Shown piece after piece: positions 49,265 through 57,934 of a stretch of 64,000 nucleotides of DNA. Source of the stretch: Streptomyces flavofungini (GTDB lineage Bacteria; Actinomycetota; Actinomycetes; Streptomycetales; Streptomycetaceae); the NCBI RefSeq assembly GCF_014650815.1, contig NZ_BMVR01000008.1, positions 310,001-374,000 of the forward strand, read 5' to 3'. The position numbers and the translations under genes are program-made. Position 1 is the stretch's first letter; each line of letters begins with the position of its first letter. The notes below the pieces were generated by a model, which saw only the letters and a program-made list of their open reading frames with translations, searched no databases and had not been told where the DNA came from.

Positions 49265-50502
49265 CTCACATCTCCGTACGGGCCGTCGTAGAGGTTCCAC
49301 GGAAGGTGCTGGTAGTCGCGGTCGCAGGGGGTGCCCGCGGTGACGCGGTAGTCGCCGGTCGTCAGGTCCACGCAGGAGGAGACGAGGGTGGCCCAGTGCT
49401 TGACGGGCGGGCGGCGCGGGTCGGGGTGCGTGCACAGCGACTCGGGGTGGCCGAGGTGGTCGGACATGGCCTGCTTGATGATCTTCAGGGATTCGTCGGG
49501 GCCGGTGGCGGTGCGCAGGGCGCGCAGGCCTTGTTCGGCGCGCGGGACGCGGACGAGGGAGTCCGGGGACAGCGGGCGGTAGCCGTCGGCGAGGGCGGCG
49601 GGAACGCCCGCCTGGTAGTGGTTTCCGTGCACGAGCAGCCCCTCCGTCGGATACATCCAGCCGTGCCCGGCGGGCGTCGTCTCCAGGTCGAGGGCGAAGC
49701 CCTCGCGGCAGGTCAGCAGGGCGTTCGAGGCGATGTGGGCGCGGGTGCGGCACAGCACGTCGACGGCGTCGGTGACGGCGTGCTGGTCCAGGACGCTACG
49801 GCGTACGACGGTCTGCGGCAGGCCGACCGCGTCGCTGAAGCGGCCGCCGAGGCCGTTGGCGTTGAGCGCGATCCCGGCGGAGTTGGCGCCCTGGCGGCCG
49901 ATCTGGCCGGCCTCGACCTGCATGATCAGGGTGGGGTGCGGCGGCTGGACGACGCGCAGCATGACGACGGTGTCGGCGACTCCGGCGCGCCAGTCCCAGT
50001 TCTGGCCCGCGTAGACGTGGCCGTCGCCGCTGGCTTCGCCGTAGGCGGCGAAGGAGGTGCAGCCGTCCGGGGGTTCTTCTTCCGTCCGGGGGGTGGGCAT
50101 GTCCTTGAACGAGCGGTCGTAGATCACCTCGCCGCGGGCGTTCAGGGCCAGGACGTCCAGGAGGCCGACGCCCGCGCCCTCGGCGATCCCGGCCATCTCC
50201 TCGGCGAGGTGCGGCGCGTACTCCTCGACGGGCTTCAGCCAGCGGGCCGCGCGGGCGGTCACCTGCTCCCAGGTCAGCCCGGCCGACTGGCCGAAGGCGG
50301 CCTCGTAGTACGCGAGGGACGCGTGGAGCTGGGGGCGGACGGCTTCGCCGTACTGGCGGCCACGGGCGGTGGGGGTGCCTGATATCTCGATGAGGGGGAG
50401 GGTTCTGGACGGGTCGACCGGGAGTGGGGCGGCCTGGTCGGCCGCAGGCGGGGTGGCCGGGAGCGGGTCGGTCGGGCCTGCGGGGGTGGTGCGCGGTGCC
50501 AT
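49261..50502 (-). CDS. C45-family autoproteolytic acyltransferase/amidohydrolase
   Basis: A 413-aa member of the isopenicillin N acyltransferase-like (C45) Ntn-hydrolase family. The autocatalytic nucleophile Cys is seen in EPPDGCTSFAAYGE, which matches the Gly-Cys-Thr cleavage site, and GQNWDW is the next family motif. No signal peptide is visible, so it is cytoplasmic. First gene of the ABC importer operon. The pair suggests import of an amide-bearing compound followed by hydrolysis or acyl exchange. The N-terminal ~35 residues are low complexity. Confidence 0.87.
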   Translation of the reverse strand: MAPRTTPAGPTDPLPATPPAADQAAPLPVDPSRTLPLIEISGTPTARGRQYGEAVRPQLHASLAYYEAAFGQSAGLTWEQVTARAARWLKPVEEYAPHLAEEMAGIAEGAGVGLLDVLALNARGEVIYDRSFKDMPTPRTEEEPPDGCTSFAAYGEASGDGHVYAGQNWDWRAGVADTVVMLRVVQPPHPTLIMQVEAGQIGRQGANSAGIALNANGLGGRFSDAVGLPQTVVRRSVLDQHAVTDAVDVLCRTRAHIASNALLTCREGFALDLETTPAGHGWMYPTEGLLVHGNHYQAGVPAALADGYRPLSPDSLVRVPRAEQGLRALRTATGPDESLKIIKQAMSDHLGHPESLCTHPDPRRPPVKHWATLVSSCVDLTTGDYRVTAGTPCDRDYQHLPWNLYDGPYGDVR

Positions 50503-50542
50503 GCTTCTCCTCGCGACGGAGAGGTCCCCGGGACCGCCGTCC

Positions 50543-50594
50543 TGTAACGTCGGTTACGGAACTCTCTCTCCTTGGAATGCGTTGTCCAGGAGAG
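50543..50594. promoter_or_regulatory. Candidate RpiR operator region
   Basis: Between the divergent C45 and RpiR genes: GTAAC-GTCG-GTTAC (50544-50557) and a longer near-palindrome CTCTCCTTGGA...TCCAGGAGAG (50566-50594). Either could be the operator for the RpiR regulator controlling both units. Confidence 0.5.
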
Positions 50595-50626
50595 TAACGG
50601 GCATCACACGGGAGTCAATAGCTGTA

Positions 50627-51613
50627 ATGAAGATTTCAGGGGTGCCTGAGGGCGAGGACGGCGGCGCGGGCGGCGGGAGCGGCACGGCGGGGCCGGGCGG
50701 GTCAGGGCCCGGCGGGGACGGTGCCGCGGGGGGTCTGGCCCGGTTGCGGGCCGCCGTGCGGGATCAGTGGGAGGCGCTGTCCGCGTCCGAGCGGGCAGTG
50801 GCGCAGTATCTGGCGGGCGCCCCCGCCGAGTCCCTGCTGTTCGCGTCCGCACAGGAGCTGGGCTCGGCCAGCGGGACGAGCAACGCCACCGTCGTCCGGG
50901 CCCTCCAGCGCCTCGGGTACGCGGGGCTGCCCGCGCTCAAGCGCGACCTGACGGCGGACTTCACCTCCAGCGTGGCCCCGGAGGTGCGGCTCGCCCAGCG
51001 CATCGCACACGTCGGCCGGGACCTCGGCGGCATCTGGGACGAGGTCTTCGACGAGGCGCAGGAGCGGATCGAGCACACCCGCCGCCTCACCTCGGACGAG
51101 GCGCTGCGCACGGCGGTCGGGGTGCTCGCCGAGGCCGACGGGATCCACTGCTTCGGGGTCGCCGCGTCCGAACTCGCCGCGCGGCACCTGGCGTTGGCGC
51201 TCGGCCGCATCGGACGGCGGGCGCGGCATGTGGGGGCGACCGGGTTCGCGCTCGCCGACGACCTCCTCGCGCTGGGGCGGGCGGACGCCGTCGTCATCTT
51301 CCAGCCCGGACGGGCACTGCCCGAGCTCTCCGTGCTGATCGACCGGGCTCGGGCCGTGGGGGCCCGGGTGGTGCTGGTCACCGATGAGTTGGCCGAGGTG
51401 TACGGGGAGCGGGTGGACGCCGTCCTCACCGCGCCGCACACACCCACGGGGATCACCACGGAGGCGCTCACCGCGCTGGTGGTCGCCGATGTGCTGCTGC
51501 TGGCGCTGACCACGCTGGACGAGGGGCGGGCCGTGGAGACCTCGCATCAACTCACGGCGCTGCGTGAGCAGTTGCTGACCTCCAGGCCTGGGGGGAGGTC
51601 ACGCAAGGGGTGA
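50627..51613 (+). CDS. RpiR/MurR-family transcriptional regulator
   Basis: A 328-aa regulator: a Gly-rich N-terminus, an HTH domain (WEALSASERAVAQYLAGAP, SASGTSNATVVRALQRLGY) and a C-terminal SIS domain (LAEADGIHCFGVAASELAAR, RADAVVIFQPGRALPELSVL). SIS domains bind phosphosugars or similar ligands. It is divergent from the C45-ABC operon and probably controls it. The very Gly-rich first 40 residues suggest the true start may be further in. Confidence 0.88.
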   Translation: MKISGVPEGEDGGAGGGSGTAGPGGSGPGGDGAAGGLARLRAAVRDQWEALSASERAVAQYLAGAPAESLLFASAQELGSASGTSNATVVRALQRLGYAGLPALKRDLTADFTSSVAPEVRLAQRIAHVGRDLGGIWDEVFDEAQERIEHTRRLTSDEALRTAVGVLAEADGIHCFGVAASELAARHLALALGRIGRRARHVGATGFALADDLLALGRADAVVIFQPGRALPELSVLIDRARAVGARVVLVTDELAEVYGERVDAVLTAPHTPTGITTEALTALVVADVLLLALTTLDEGRAVETSHQLTALREQLLTSRPGGRSRKG

Positions 51614-51701
51614 GGTGGCCCCCTGCCGGGGAGGCTTGCCCCGTCCCACCCCTTCCCGAAACCGGAGCTCCGCCCCGGACCCACCCCCGTCCCGGGCCGA
51701 C

Positions 51702-52307
51702 TCAGACGTGCTGCATCACCAGGACGAACGTCGTCCCCGGCGCCAACGCCTCGTACGCGTGCGGGACATCGCCCCGGTACGACATGTAGTCGCCGGGCGC
51801 CAGCTCGACCGCCTCACCGCGCGGGCCCGCGGCCAGGCGCCCCGTGCTGACGACGAGGTGTTCCACGGAGCCGGGGATGTGCGGCTCCGACTCCCGGACA
51901 GAGCCGGGCTCCATCGCGCCGTGGTAGATGTCGCGGCGCACACCGGCCGGTCCGGCGGACAGCAGCGTGCCCGCGTACGACGCCTGCTCGGCGTGCATCG
52001 TCGGGCCCTCGCCCGCGCGGATCACGGTGACGGCCGGGCCCGGTGGCTCCACTAGGACGCTGAACGGCACGCCGAGGGCAACGGCCAGCCCCCAGACCGT
52101 CTCGATGCCCGGGTTACCCGTCGCCGCCTCCAGCTGGGACAGCGTGGACTTCGCGATTCCGGCGCGTTTGGCCAGTTCGGAGAGGGAGAGTCCGGCGCGG
52201 GTGCGCTCCCGGCGCAGGGCCGCGGCGATCCACTCGCGGGGCAGGCCCTCGGATGTCCGCCCGCCGCCCGGGCGGGGGTCCTTGGTGCCGTCGCCGAGGT
52301 CGGTCAT
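51702..52307 (-). CDS. XRE-cupin transcriptional regulator
   Basis: A 201-aa regulator from ATG 52307 (AGGGAG upstream). An N-terminal XRE helix-turn-helix (RRERTRAGLSLSELAKRAGI, AKSTLSQLEAATGNPGIETV) is joined to a C-terminal cupin (GAMEPGSVRESEPHIPGSVE, LAPGDYMSYRGDVPHAYEAL), the ligand-binding barrel. It is divergent from azlCD with a candidate operator between them, and likely represses or tunes azlCD. Confidence 0.9.
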   Translation of the reverse strand: MTDLGDGTKDPRPGGGRTSEGLPREWIAAALRRERTRAGLSLSELAKRAGIAKSTLSQLEAATGNPGIETVWGLAVALGVPFSVLVEPPGPAVTVIRAGEGPTMHAEQASYAGTLLSAGPAGVRRDIYHGAMEPGSVRESEPHIPGSVEHLVVSTGRLAAGPRGEAVELAPGDYMSYRGDVPHAYEALAPGTTFVLVMQHV

Positions 52308-52346
52308 GCGGTGCACACTCCCTGAGCTGTCAGTCGGGCGAGCCGG

Positions 52347-52376
52347 ATCGTTCGGTACAGAGTACCAATCGTTCGG
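52347..52376. promoter_or_regulatory. Candidate operator of XRE-cupin regulator
   Basis: Two ATCGTTCGG direct repeats at 52347-52355 and 52368-52376, 21 bp (two turns) apart, flank the perfect palindrome GGTAC-AGA-GTACC (52354-52366). TTGACG (52378) could be the -35 of the azlC promoter, so binding here would block it. Confidence 0.65.
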
Positions 52377-52402
52377 CTTGACGAACGCTTCCCCGTCTGT
52401 TC

Positions 52403-53284
52403 ATGCTACGTGCCATGCGTTCGCCACACCGAACGGATGACCCCGTAGAGCGAACGACGGGGCTTGTCCGGTTCTCCGACCTGCCCCCGGGCGTCCTGCG
52501 CGACATCGCGCTCGTATGGGCCGCCGACCTCATCGTCGGCGTCTCCTTCGGCGCGATCGCCGTCGCGGACGGCCTGCCGGTCTGGGTCCCCGTCACCATG
52601 TCCCTGCTCGTGTACGCGGGCTCCGCCCAGTTCAGCGCCGTCGCCGTGCTCACCGCGGGCGGCGGCGCCGCGGCCGCCGCGGCCACCGGCCTGCTGCTCA
52701 ACACCCGTACCGCCGCCTTCAGCCTGGCCGTCGCCGACAGCCTCGGCCGGTCCTGGGCCGCACGCCTCGTGGGCGCCCACCTGATCACCGACGAGACGGC
52801 CGCGTTCGTCCTCGCCCAGCCGGACCGGCGGAGCCGGAAGGCCGCGTTCTGGATATCGGGAATCGGTCTCTTCGCCATGTGGAACGTGAGCGTGCTCGGC
52901 GGCGCGCTCGCCGGGTCGGTGCTCGGCGACACCGGGCGGTTCGGGCTCGACGCCGCGTTCCCGGCGGTGCTGCTCGCCCTTGTCATGCCCGCACTGCGGG
53001 ACAGCGGCAACGCGCGCAGGGCCGGGGCGCTGGGCGCGGTGATCGCCGTGGCGGCCACGCCGGTGCTGCCCGCGGGGGCGCCGGTGCTGCTCGCGCTGCT
53101 CGGGCTCGTGGCGATACGGCGGCGTCCGGGCAAGGCGACGGCTGCTGCGGCTCCGGTGCCGGACGTGGCCCTGGCTCCGGCCCAGGACCAAGCCCAGCCC
53201 CAGGACCAAGCCCAAGCCCAGGCCCAGGCCCAGGCCCAGGCCCCCGAAACTCCCGCCCCCGCCTCCCCGGGAACCCCCTCATGA
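52403..53284 (+). CDS. azlC: AzlC-family branched-chain amino acid permease subunit
   Basis: A 293-aa permease, about seven helices. Family features: VWAADLIVGVSFGAIAVADG, LLVYAGSAQFSAVAVL and NTRTAAFSLAVADSLG. AzlC with AzlD exports branched-chain amino acids or analogues in Bacillus. The start may be 52403 or the ATG at 52415. The C-terminus has an odd Gln/Ala tail (AQAQAQAQAQ) encoded by a hexamer repeat near 53215-53240, absent from the core family. Confidence 0.9.
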   Translation: MLRAMRSPHRTDDPVERTTGLVRFSDLPPGVLRDIALVWAADLIVGVSFGAIAVADGLPVWVPVTMSLLVYAGSAQFSAVAVLTAGGGAAAAAATGLLLNTRTAAFSLAVADSLGRSWAARLVGAHLITDETAAFVLAQPDRRSRKAAFWISGIGLFAMWNVSVLGGALAGSVLGDTGRFGLDAAFPAVLLALVMPALRDSGNARRAGALGAVIAVAATPVLPAGAPVLLALLGLVAIRRRPGKATAAAAPVPDVALAPAQDQAQPQDQAQAQAQAQAQAPETPAPASPGTPS

Positions 53285-53595
53285 ACGCCTACCTCCTCTG
53301 CGTCCTGGTCCTCGCCGCCGGCACCTACGCCTTCCGCCTGGCCGGCCCCCTCCTGCACGGCCGCGTCGAACTGCCCGTCCGCGTACAGGAGTTGCTGGCC
53401 GTGGGCGCGACCGTGCTGCTCGTCGCGCTGCTCGCCACCGGTGCGCTCACCGAGGGGCAGGACTTCGCGGGCTGGGCGCGTCCGCTGGGGGTGCTGGTCG
53501 GGGGTGTCCTCGCGTGGCGGCGCGCGCCGTTCGCGTTCGTCGTGGTGGGTGCGGCGGGGGCGACTGCGTTGCTGCGGCTCGTGGGCATTTCGTAG
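53281..53595 (+). CDS. azlD: AzlD-family small permease subunit
   Basis: A 104-aa protein with four hydrophobic helices (YLLCVLVLAAGTYAFRLAGP, LAVGATVLLVALLATGAL, PLGVLVGGVLAWRRAPFAFV). It overlaps azlC as ATGA. The TYAFR motif in helix 1 is typical of AzlD. Confidence 0.92.
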   Translation: MNAYLLCVLVLAAGTYAFRLAGPLLHGRVELPVRVQELLAVGATVLLVALLATGALTEGQDFAGWARPLGVLVGGVLAWRRAPFAFVVVGAAGATALLRLVGIS

Positions 53596-53646
53596 GTGAG
53601 GGGTTCTAACTCAGGCGCTGCTCCCCAGAGTGAGAACCCCTCACCT
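53594..53646. terminator. Bidirectional hairpin terminator overlapping both stops
   Basis: AGGTGAGGGGTTCTAACTC pairs with GAGTGAGAACCCCTCACCT with one mismatch, around a 15-base loop. Its arms reach into the stops of azlD and of the convergent acyl-CoA ligase gene. Confidence 0.88.
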
Positions 53647-55439
53647 CAAGAAGAACCCCCGCCCTCCGCGTACAACCTCTCCACCACCGCGCCGTACCGC
53701 TCCACCACCGCCCGCCGCCGCACCTTCAGGCTCGGCGTCAGGAGCCCGTCCGCCACGGAGAAGTCCTCGTCCAGGACGGCGAAGGCGCGGATCCTCGCCG
53801 GGCGCGACACCCGCGCGTTCGCCGCGTCGACCGCCTCCTGGACGAGGGCGCGGACCCTCGGGTCGGCCGACACCGGCTCGGCGAGGGTCAGGCCCGACCG
53901 GGTGGCCCAGCCCGCGACCTCCTCCGCGTCGAGGGTGATGAGGGCGACGGGGTGGGGCCGCCGGTCGCCCACCATCACCGCGCGGGAGACGAACCGGGAG
54001 GCCTGGATGGCGAGTTCGGACAGGGACGGGGTGAGGTTCTTGCCCGCCGAGGTGATGATGAGGTCCTTCTTGCGGCCGGTGATGCGCAGGTAGCCGTCCT
54101 CGTCGAGGGAGCCCAGGTCACCGGTGTGCAGCCAGCCGTCGGCGTCGAGGGCGGCGCGGGTGGCGGGCTCGTCGGCGTGGTACCCGGGGAAGACGTTGGC
54201 GCCGCGCGCGAGTACTTCGCCGTCGTCCGCGATGCGCACCTCGCAGCCCGCGATGGGCCGCCCCACGGTGCCGTACCGCACGGCGGCCGGGTGGTTGAGG
54301 CTGATGACGCCGCCGGACTCGGTCATCCCGTACCCCTCGAAGACCCGGATCCCGCAGGCCCGCAGGAAGTCCAGGACGTGCGGGGCGATCGGCGCGCCAC
54401 CGGTGAGCGCCCACCGCACGCGCCCGCCGAGCGCCTGCCTGACCGGCCCGTACAGCGTCTTGTCGGCGGCCTCGTACGCGTCCCGCAGTTCGTCGGGCAG
54501 CGCCCCGTCGGCGGCGAGGACCCCGATCCGTACCGCCTCCTCGAAGCGTGCGCGCCCGCCGTCCTGCGACTCCGCGAGCGAGAGCACCACCGAGTGGATC
54601 TTCTCGAAGAGGCGCGGCACGGACGGCAGATGCGTGGGCCGCGCCTCGGCCAGCTCGGCGACGACGTCCTCGATCCGGCCGCCGAAGTACACGAGCGTGC
54701 CGCCCTCGATCAGGGTGGTGAACTCGATGAGCTGCGCGAGGAGATGGGCGAGCGGGAGATAGAGGTACGTGGCGTCGCCCGGGCCGCCCTCGATCAGCGG
54801 CAGCGAGGCGTCCTGTACGGCGCCGATGTTGCCGTGGGTGAGGACGCAGCCCTTGGGCGGGCCGGTGGTGCCGGAGGTGTAGATGATGGTGGCGGGATCG
54901 CCGGGCGCGCGGGCGTGGGCGCGGGCGAGGAGGTCGTCGGCCCGTTCCTGCGGCGCGTCGGTGGTGCCGGGCGCGGCCGCCGCGTACGCCTCCGTCCCCG
55001 TCATCGCCACGACCTCCCGCACCCCCGGCAGCTTCCCCCGCAGCCGCTCCACCTTCGCCGCCTGCGCCGCGTCCTCGCAGAGCACCACCGACGCGCCGGA
55101 GTCACCGAGCACCCAGGCCACTTCGTCGTCGCCCGCCGTCGGATACACGGGCACGACGACCGCGCCCGCGGCGAAGGCGCCGAAGTGGGCGTACGTCCAC
55201 TCGACGCGGGTCTCGGCGAGGATCGCGACGCGGTCGCCGGGGGCGACGCCGAGGCCGAGAAGGGCGCGGCCCACGTCCCGGACGGCGGCGCGCAGCCCCT
55301 CGTACGACACCTCCTGCCAGCCGCCGTCCCGCTTGAACCGCAGCGCGGGCAGCCCGCCGTGGCGGTCGGCCGCCCACTCCGCGAGGACGGACAGGGTCCG
55401 GGGGCGTTCGGCCTGCGGTGGCGCGGAAGGGGGAGTCAT
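53646..55439 (-). CDS. Long-chain fatty acid-CoA ligase (AMP-forming)
   Basis: A 597-aa adenylate-forming enzyme that activates fatty acids to acyl-CoA. The AMP-binding P-loop is TIIYTSGTTGPPKGCVLTHG. Later motifs are FEGYGMTESGGVISLN, GWLHTGDLGSLDEDGYLRIT and GRKKDLIITSAGKNLTPS, the last with the catalytic Lys context. No ribosome-binding site is seen; TAGCGT lies seven bases upstream of the ATG, so translation may be leaderless. The substrate chain length is unknown. Confidence 0.93.
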   Translation of the reverse strand: MTPPSAPPQAERPRTLSVLAEWAADRHGGLPALRFKRDGGWQEVSYEGLRAAVRDVGRALLGLGVAPGDRVAILAETRVEWTYAHFGAFAAGAVVVPVYPTAGDDEVAWVLGDSGASVVLCEDAAQAAKVERLRGKLPGVREVVAMTGTEAYAAAAPGTTDAPQERADDLLARAHARAPGDPATIIYTSGTTGPPKGCVLTHGNIGAVQDASLPLIEGGPGDATYLYLPLAHLLAQLIEFTTLIEGGTLVYFGGRIEDVVAELAEARPTHLPSVPRLFEKIHSVVLSLAESQDGGRARFEEAVRIGVLAADGALPDELRDAYEAADKTLYGPVRQALGGRVRWALTGGAPIAPHVLDFLRACGIRVFEGYGMTESGGVISLNHPAAVRYGTVGRPIAGCEVRIADDGEVLARGANVFPGYHADEPATRAALDADGWLHTGDLGSLDEDGYLRITGRKKDLIITSAGKNLTPSLSELAIQASRFVSRAVMVGDRRPHPVALITLDAEEVAGWATRSGLTLAEPVSADPRVRALVQEAVDAANARVSRPARIRAFAVLDEDFSVADGLLTPSLKVRRRAVVERYGAVVERLYAEGGGSS

Positions 55440-55546
55440 GCGTACGACGCTAGGGAGGACCGAAGGCCGGGCGGGATGACGGGAAACGTCAGCGGTGTTG
55501 GCCGGGGCGCTCAGGGGTGTGGCCGGGCCCGCCCCCCCGCCCAGGG

Positions 55547-56398
55547 TCAACGCAGCGACTCGATCGCCTTCACGATCAAAGCCCGCGCTTCGGCGCCGTA
55601 CACAGCCATGCTCCGGAGTTGCTCAAATGCCTTCACGTACAAGGCGATCTCGGATGGTTGGGTGACATTCACCTCGGCGGACATCAGCTCGACCGACACC
55701 AGCGTGTCGTCGTGTACGTCGAACATCTCCTGCGGCGACAGCACACGCTCGCGCGTCGCCGTCGGGACAATCCCGAACGACACCTGAGGGAGCGCACCGG
55801 CGGTCATCAGGTATCCCAACTGCGCGGCCATCGCGTCCGAATCACCGAGTCGGTAGTGGAGCACCGCTTCCTCGATCACGAACACGAAGCGGTGGCCCGG
55901 CTCGTGGATGACCTGCGAGCGCCGCACGCGTGCGGCTGCGGCGTCCGCCCCGTCGTCGGGGACGTCCAGGAGCTGGGCGTTCCTGCTCAACAGGGCTGTT
56001 GCGTACCCCTCCGTCTGGAGCAGTCCAGGGATGAGCACCGGGGAGTACGTGCGAAGTAGCTCGGTCGACCGGTACAGCTCGGTGTAGTCGGCCTGCAACC
56101 GGGCCAGGCCTGTCCGAACGCGGCGACGCCACTCGCGATAGAGCGACTCGGCGTTCTGAGAGGCGGCGATCAGGTCCGGGGCGTGTTCCGTGGCGCCGGT
56201 CGCGCGGCACCACAGCCGGATGTCCGTGGGCGAGGGCGGGGTGTGCGCGTTCTCGATCCGGCTGGTCTTGGCGTGGTGCCAGCCGCATCGGGCGGCCAGC
56301 TCAGTGACCGTCAGACCGGCGCTTCTCCGCAGGTCTCGAAGCCGCCGCACCACGTTCTCGCGGGCGGCATGGGCCGAGGAGGACGGGGAGATGGGCAT
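55547..56398 (-). CDS. XRE-family regulator with DUF5753 domain
   Basis: A 283-aa regulator. An N-terminal helix-turn-helix (DLRRSAGLTVTELAARCGWH, HAKTSRIENAHTPPSPTDI) is followed by a DUF5753 domain (YSPVLIPGLLQTEGYATALL, EPGHRFVFVIEEAVLHYRLG). This WhiJ-like family is amplified in Streptomyces and works with a small partner encoded next to it. The partner here would be the DUF6879 protein just upstream. ATG 56398 has no clear ribosome-binding site. Confidence 0.88.
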   Translation of the reverse strand: MPISPSSSAHAARENVVRRLRDLRRSAGLTVTELAARCGWHHAKTSRIENAHTPPSPTDIRLWCRATGATEHAPDLIAASQNAESLYREWRRRVRTGLARLQADYTELYRSTELLRTYSPVLIPGLLQTEGYATALLSRNAQLLDVPDDGADAAAARVRRSQVIHEPGHRFVFVIEEAVLHYRLGDSDAMAAQLGYLMTAGALPQVSFGIVPTATRERVLSPQEMFDVHDDTLVSVELMSAEVNVTQPSEIALYVKAFEQLRSMAVYGAEARALIVKAIESLR

Positions 56399-56420
56399 GA
56401 GCTGGCCGTGGTGCCTTCTG

Positions 56421-56954
56421 TCAGTGGATCTCGTACTGCTCGTGCGGGATGGCGCGGTCCCAGACGGCTTCGAACGCGTCCACGCATTGTGTGACGATGC
56501 CTGGTTCGGAGCGCAACTCCATGTCCGGGTCGGCCCAGTTCCCGTCGCCGGTGAAGTGGTTGAACAGCACTCGCCTGCCGTCGAAGATCCACAGGTCCGC
56601 GCCCGGCAGCAGCAAGTCGACCGCACGCGGACGGGGCAGCCATCTGACCTGTTCCCCGGCCGCGACGTTGACGACGGCCCCGGCGTGCTCGTAGCGGATG
56701 TAGTCGGTGACTGGTTCGGACACGATCCGCGCACGGCGCACGACCACACCACGGGCGACCGCCCTGGAGATCATGTCCACCCAGGGTGCCCAGTACTCCG
56801 AACCGGGGTCGACGTCCCGACGGCCGGTTCGCGCCCAGGAGTGGAAGTCATCGGCCTCGTCACCGACGGCGTACTGATCACGCATCTCAAGGTGGACCGC
56901 CGAGTGCTGCGCGGTCTCCAGAAGGTCGTCAAAGCTGAGCGCGTTCTGCGGCAT
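56421..56954 (-). CDS. DUF6879 family protein
   Basis: A 177-aa soluble protein typical of the DUF6879 family: FDDLLETAQHSAVHLEMRDQ at the start, ARIVSEPVTDYIRYEHAGAV, ADLWIFDGRRVLFNHFTGDG near the end. Such genes are often adjacent to XRE/DUF5753 regulators. It overlaps the 85-aa gene by 26 bases and lies 22 bases before the XRE gene, so the three form one unit. Function unknown. Confidence 0.85.
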   Translation of the reverse strand: MPQNALSFDDLLETAQHSAVHLEMRDQYAVGDEADDFHSWARTGRRDVDPGSEYWAPWVDMISRAVARGVVVRRARIVSEPVTDYIRYEHAGAVVNVAAGEQVRWLPRPRAVDLLLPGADLWIFDGRRVLFNHFTGDGNWADPDMELRSEPGIVTQCVDAFEAVWDRAIPHEQYEIH

Positions 56955-57186
56955 CGCAGGCCTCCCTCAGAACCGGGACCAGGCGGGCAGGAACGCGGAT
57001 CACGGTCTCGTGGTCGGGGATGCCCGGCACGTGCCCCGGTGCTGTCCGGGCTTCGCATTGGGATCGCGTCCGCTGGTCGGCGGTGTAGCTCTGGATCACG
57101 ATGTCCGCGTTCTCCTGGTCCACCCAGGCCGTGGGTGACCCGTTCTTCCCGGTGTCGGGGTCGATCCCGATGAACCGTAAGTCCAT
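56929..57186 (-). CDS. Small protein of the XRE/DUF6879 unit
   Basis: An 85-aa protein from ATG 57186 behind GGAGA. MDLRFIGIDPDTGKNGSPTA, then WVDQENADIVIQSY, and a C-terminal helix VPARLVPVLREACDAAERA. I do not recognise it as a named family, but short acidic partners of this kind occur with WhiJ-like regulators. The longer frame with 23 more residues has no ribosome-binding site. Confidence 0.75.
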   Translation of the reverse strand: MDLRFIGIDPDTGKNGSPTAWVDQENADIVIQSYTADQRTRSQCEARTAPGHVPGIPDHETVIRVPARLVPVLREACDAAERAQL

Positions 57187-57415
57187 GGCTGTCTCCAGCG
57201 TTGAAATGGGTGCGCTGATGTGCACCAAGTTCCCGCCCGGGCCGTACGTCGTCAAGAGCGCACATCAGTGCTGCCGCCCTTCAAAGAGTGCTACGCACAT
57301 CGCTGCACATCGCTGGCTGGCCTCGACAGTGTGCCCCTAGCGTCGGCAGTCACAACACCACCCCGGCCGCCGCGCGAACGGCCCCGGGGACATGGCCGAC
57401 CGCGAGGGAGTCGAC

Positions 57416-57934
57416 ATGGGCGAGGCTGTGGCCCCCGAGCCAGTCCCGAGAAGCATCGAGCGGGAGCAGAGCCCGGACCGAGGAGCCATCGCCGACTGGC
57501 TCGCCAGGGCGCACCCCGTGCCGCGGCAGGCCGTTTCGGAGTGGAGCAACCACGGTGTGGCGCTGCTGCCGCTCGGCCGACGCTTCGACGCGATTCGCGT
57601 TCCGTCCGAGCGGGTGCACGCGGCGGTGGGCAGCGACGTACCGGAAACGGTGGCCGCGGCCCTGGCCGAGTGGCTGCACGGCCCTGTCATCCGCGACCTT
57701 CGCAGCGGCCCCAGCCCGTACTACGTCCTCGTGGCACCGGACTCCCGCTGGCAGGGTGACGAAGAGCGGCTGGGCACGGGCAGCCATCTCGGCGTCCCGC
57801 GCCCCGGCCGCGTGTCGATGCTCGCGTGCTGGGTGGTGCTGCCGCCGTTCCCCGGGAGCCTGTGCGCCACCGCCCGACTACGGGCGCTCCTCGACATCGC
57901 CGAACCACTGCCCCTGCGGACGGTGCAGCCGTGA
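57416..57934 (+). CDS. Unknown actinobacterial protein
   Basis: A 172-aa soluble protein. ATG 57416 is preferred because GAGGGAG precedes it; ATG 57392 is possible. Features: VALLPLGRRFDAIRVPSERV, GPVIRDLRSGPSPYYVLVAP and LGVPRPGRVSMLACWVVLPP. The pattern recalls the short N-terminal modules of bifunctional primase/polymerase-like proteins of Streptomyces, but no catalytic residues are visible. It is divergent from the XRE unit and overlaps the next gene. Confidence 0.7.
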   Translation: MGEAVAPEPVPRSIEREQSPDRGAIADWLARAHPVPRQAVSEWSNHGVALLPLGRRFDAIRVPSERVHAAVGSDVPETVAAALAEWLHGPVIRDLRSGPSPYYVLVAPDSRWQGDEERLGTGSHLGVPRPGRVSMLACWVVLPPFPGSLCATARLRALLDIAEPLPLRTVQP

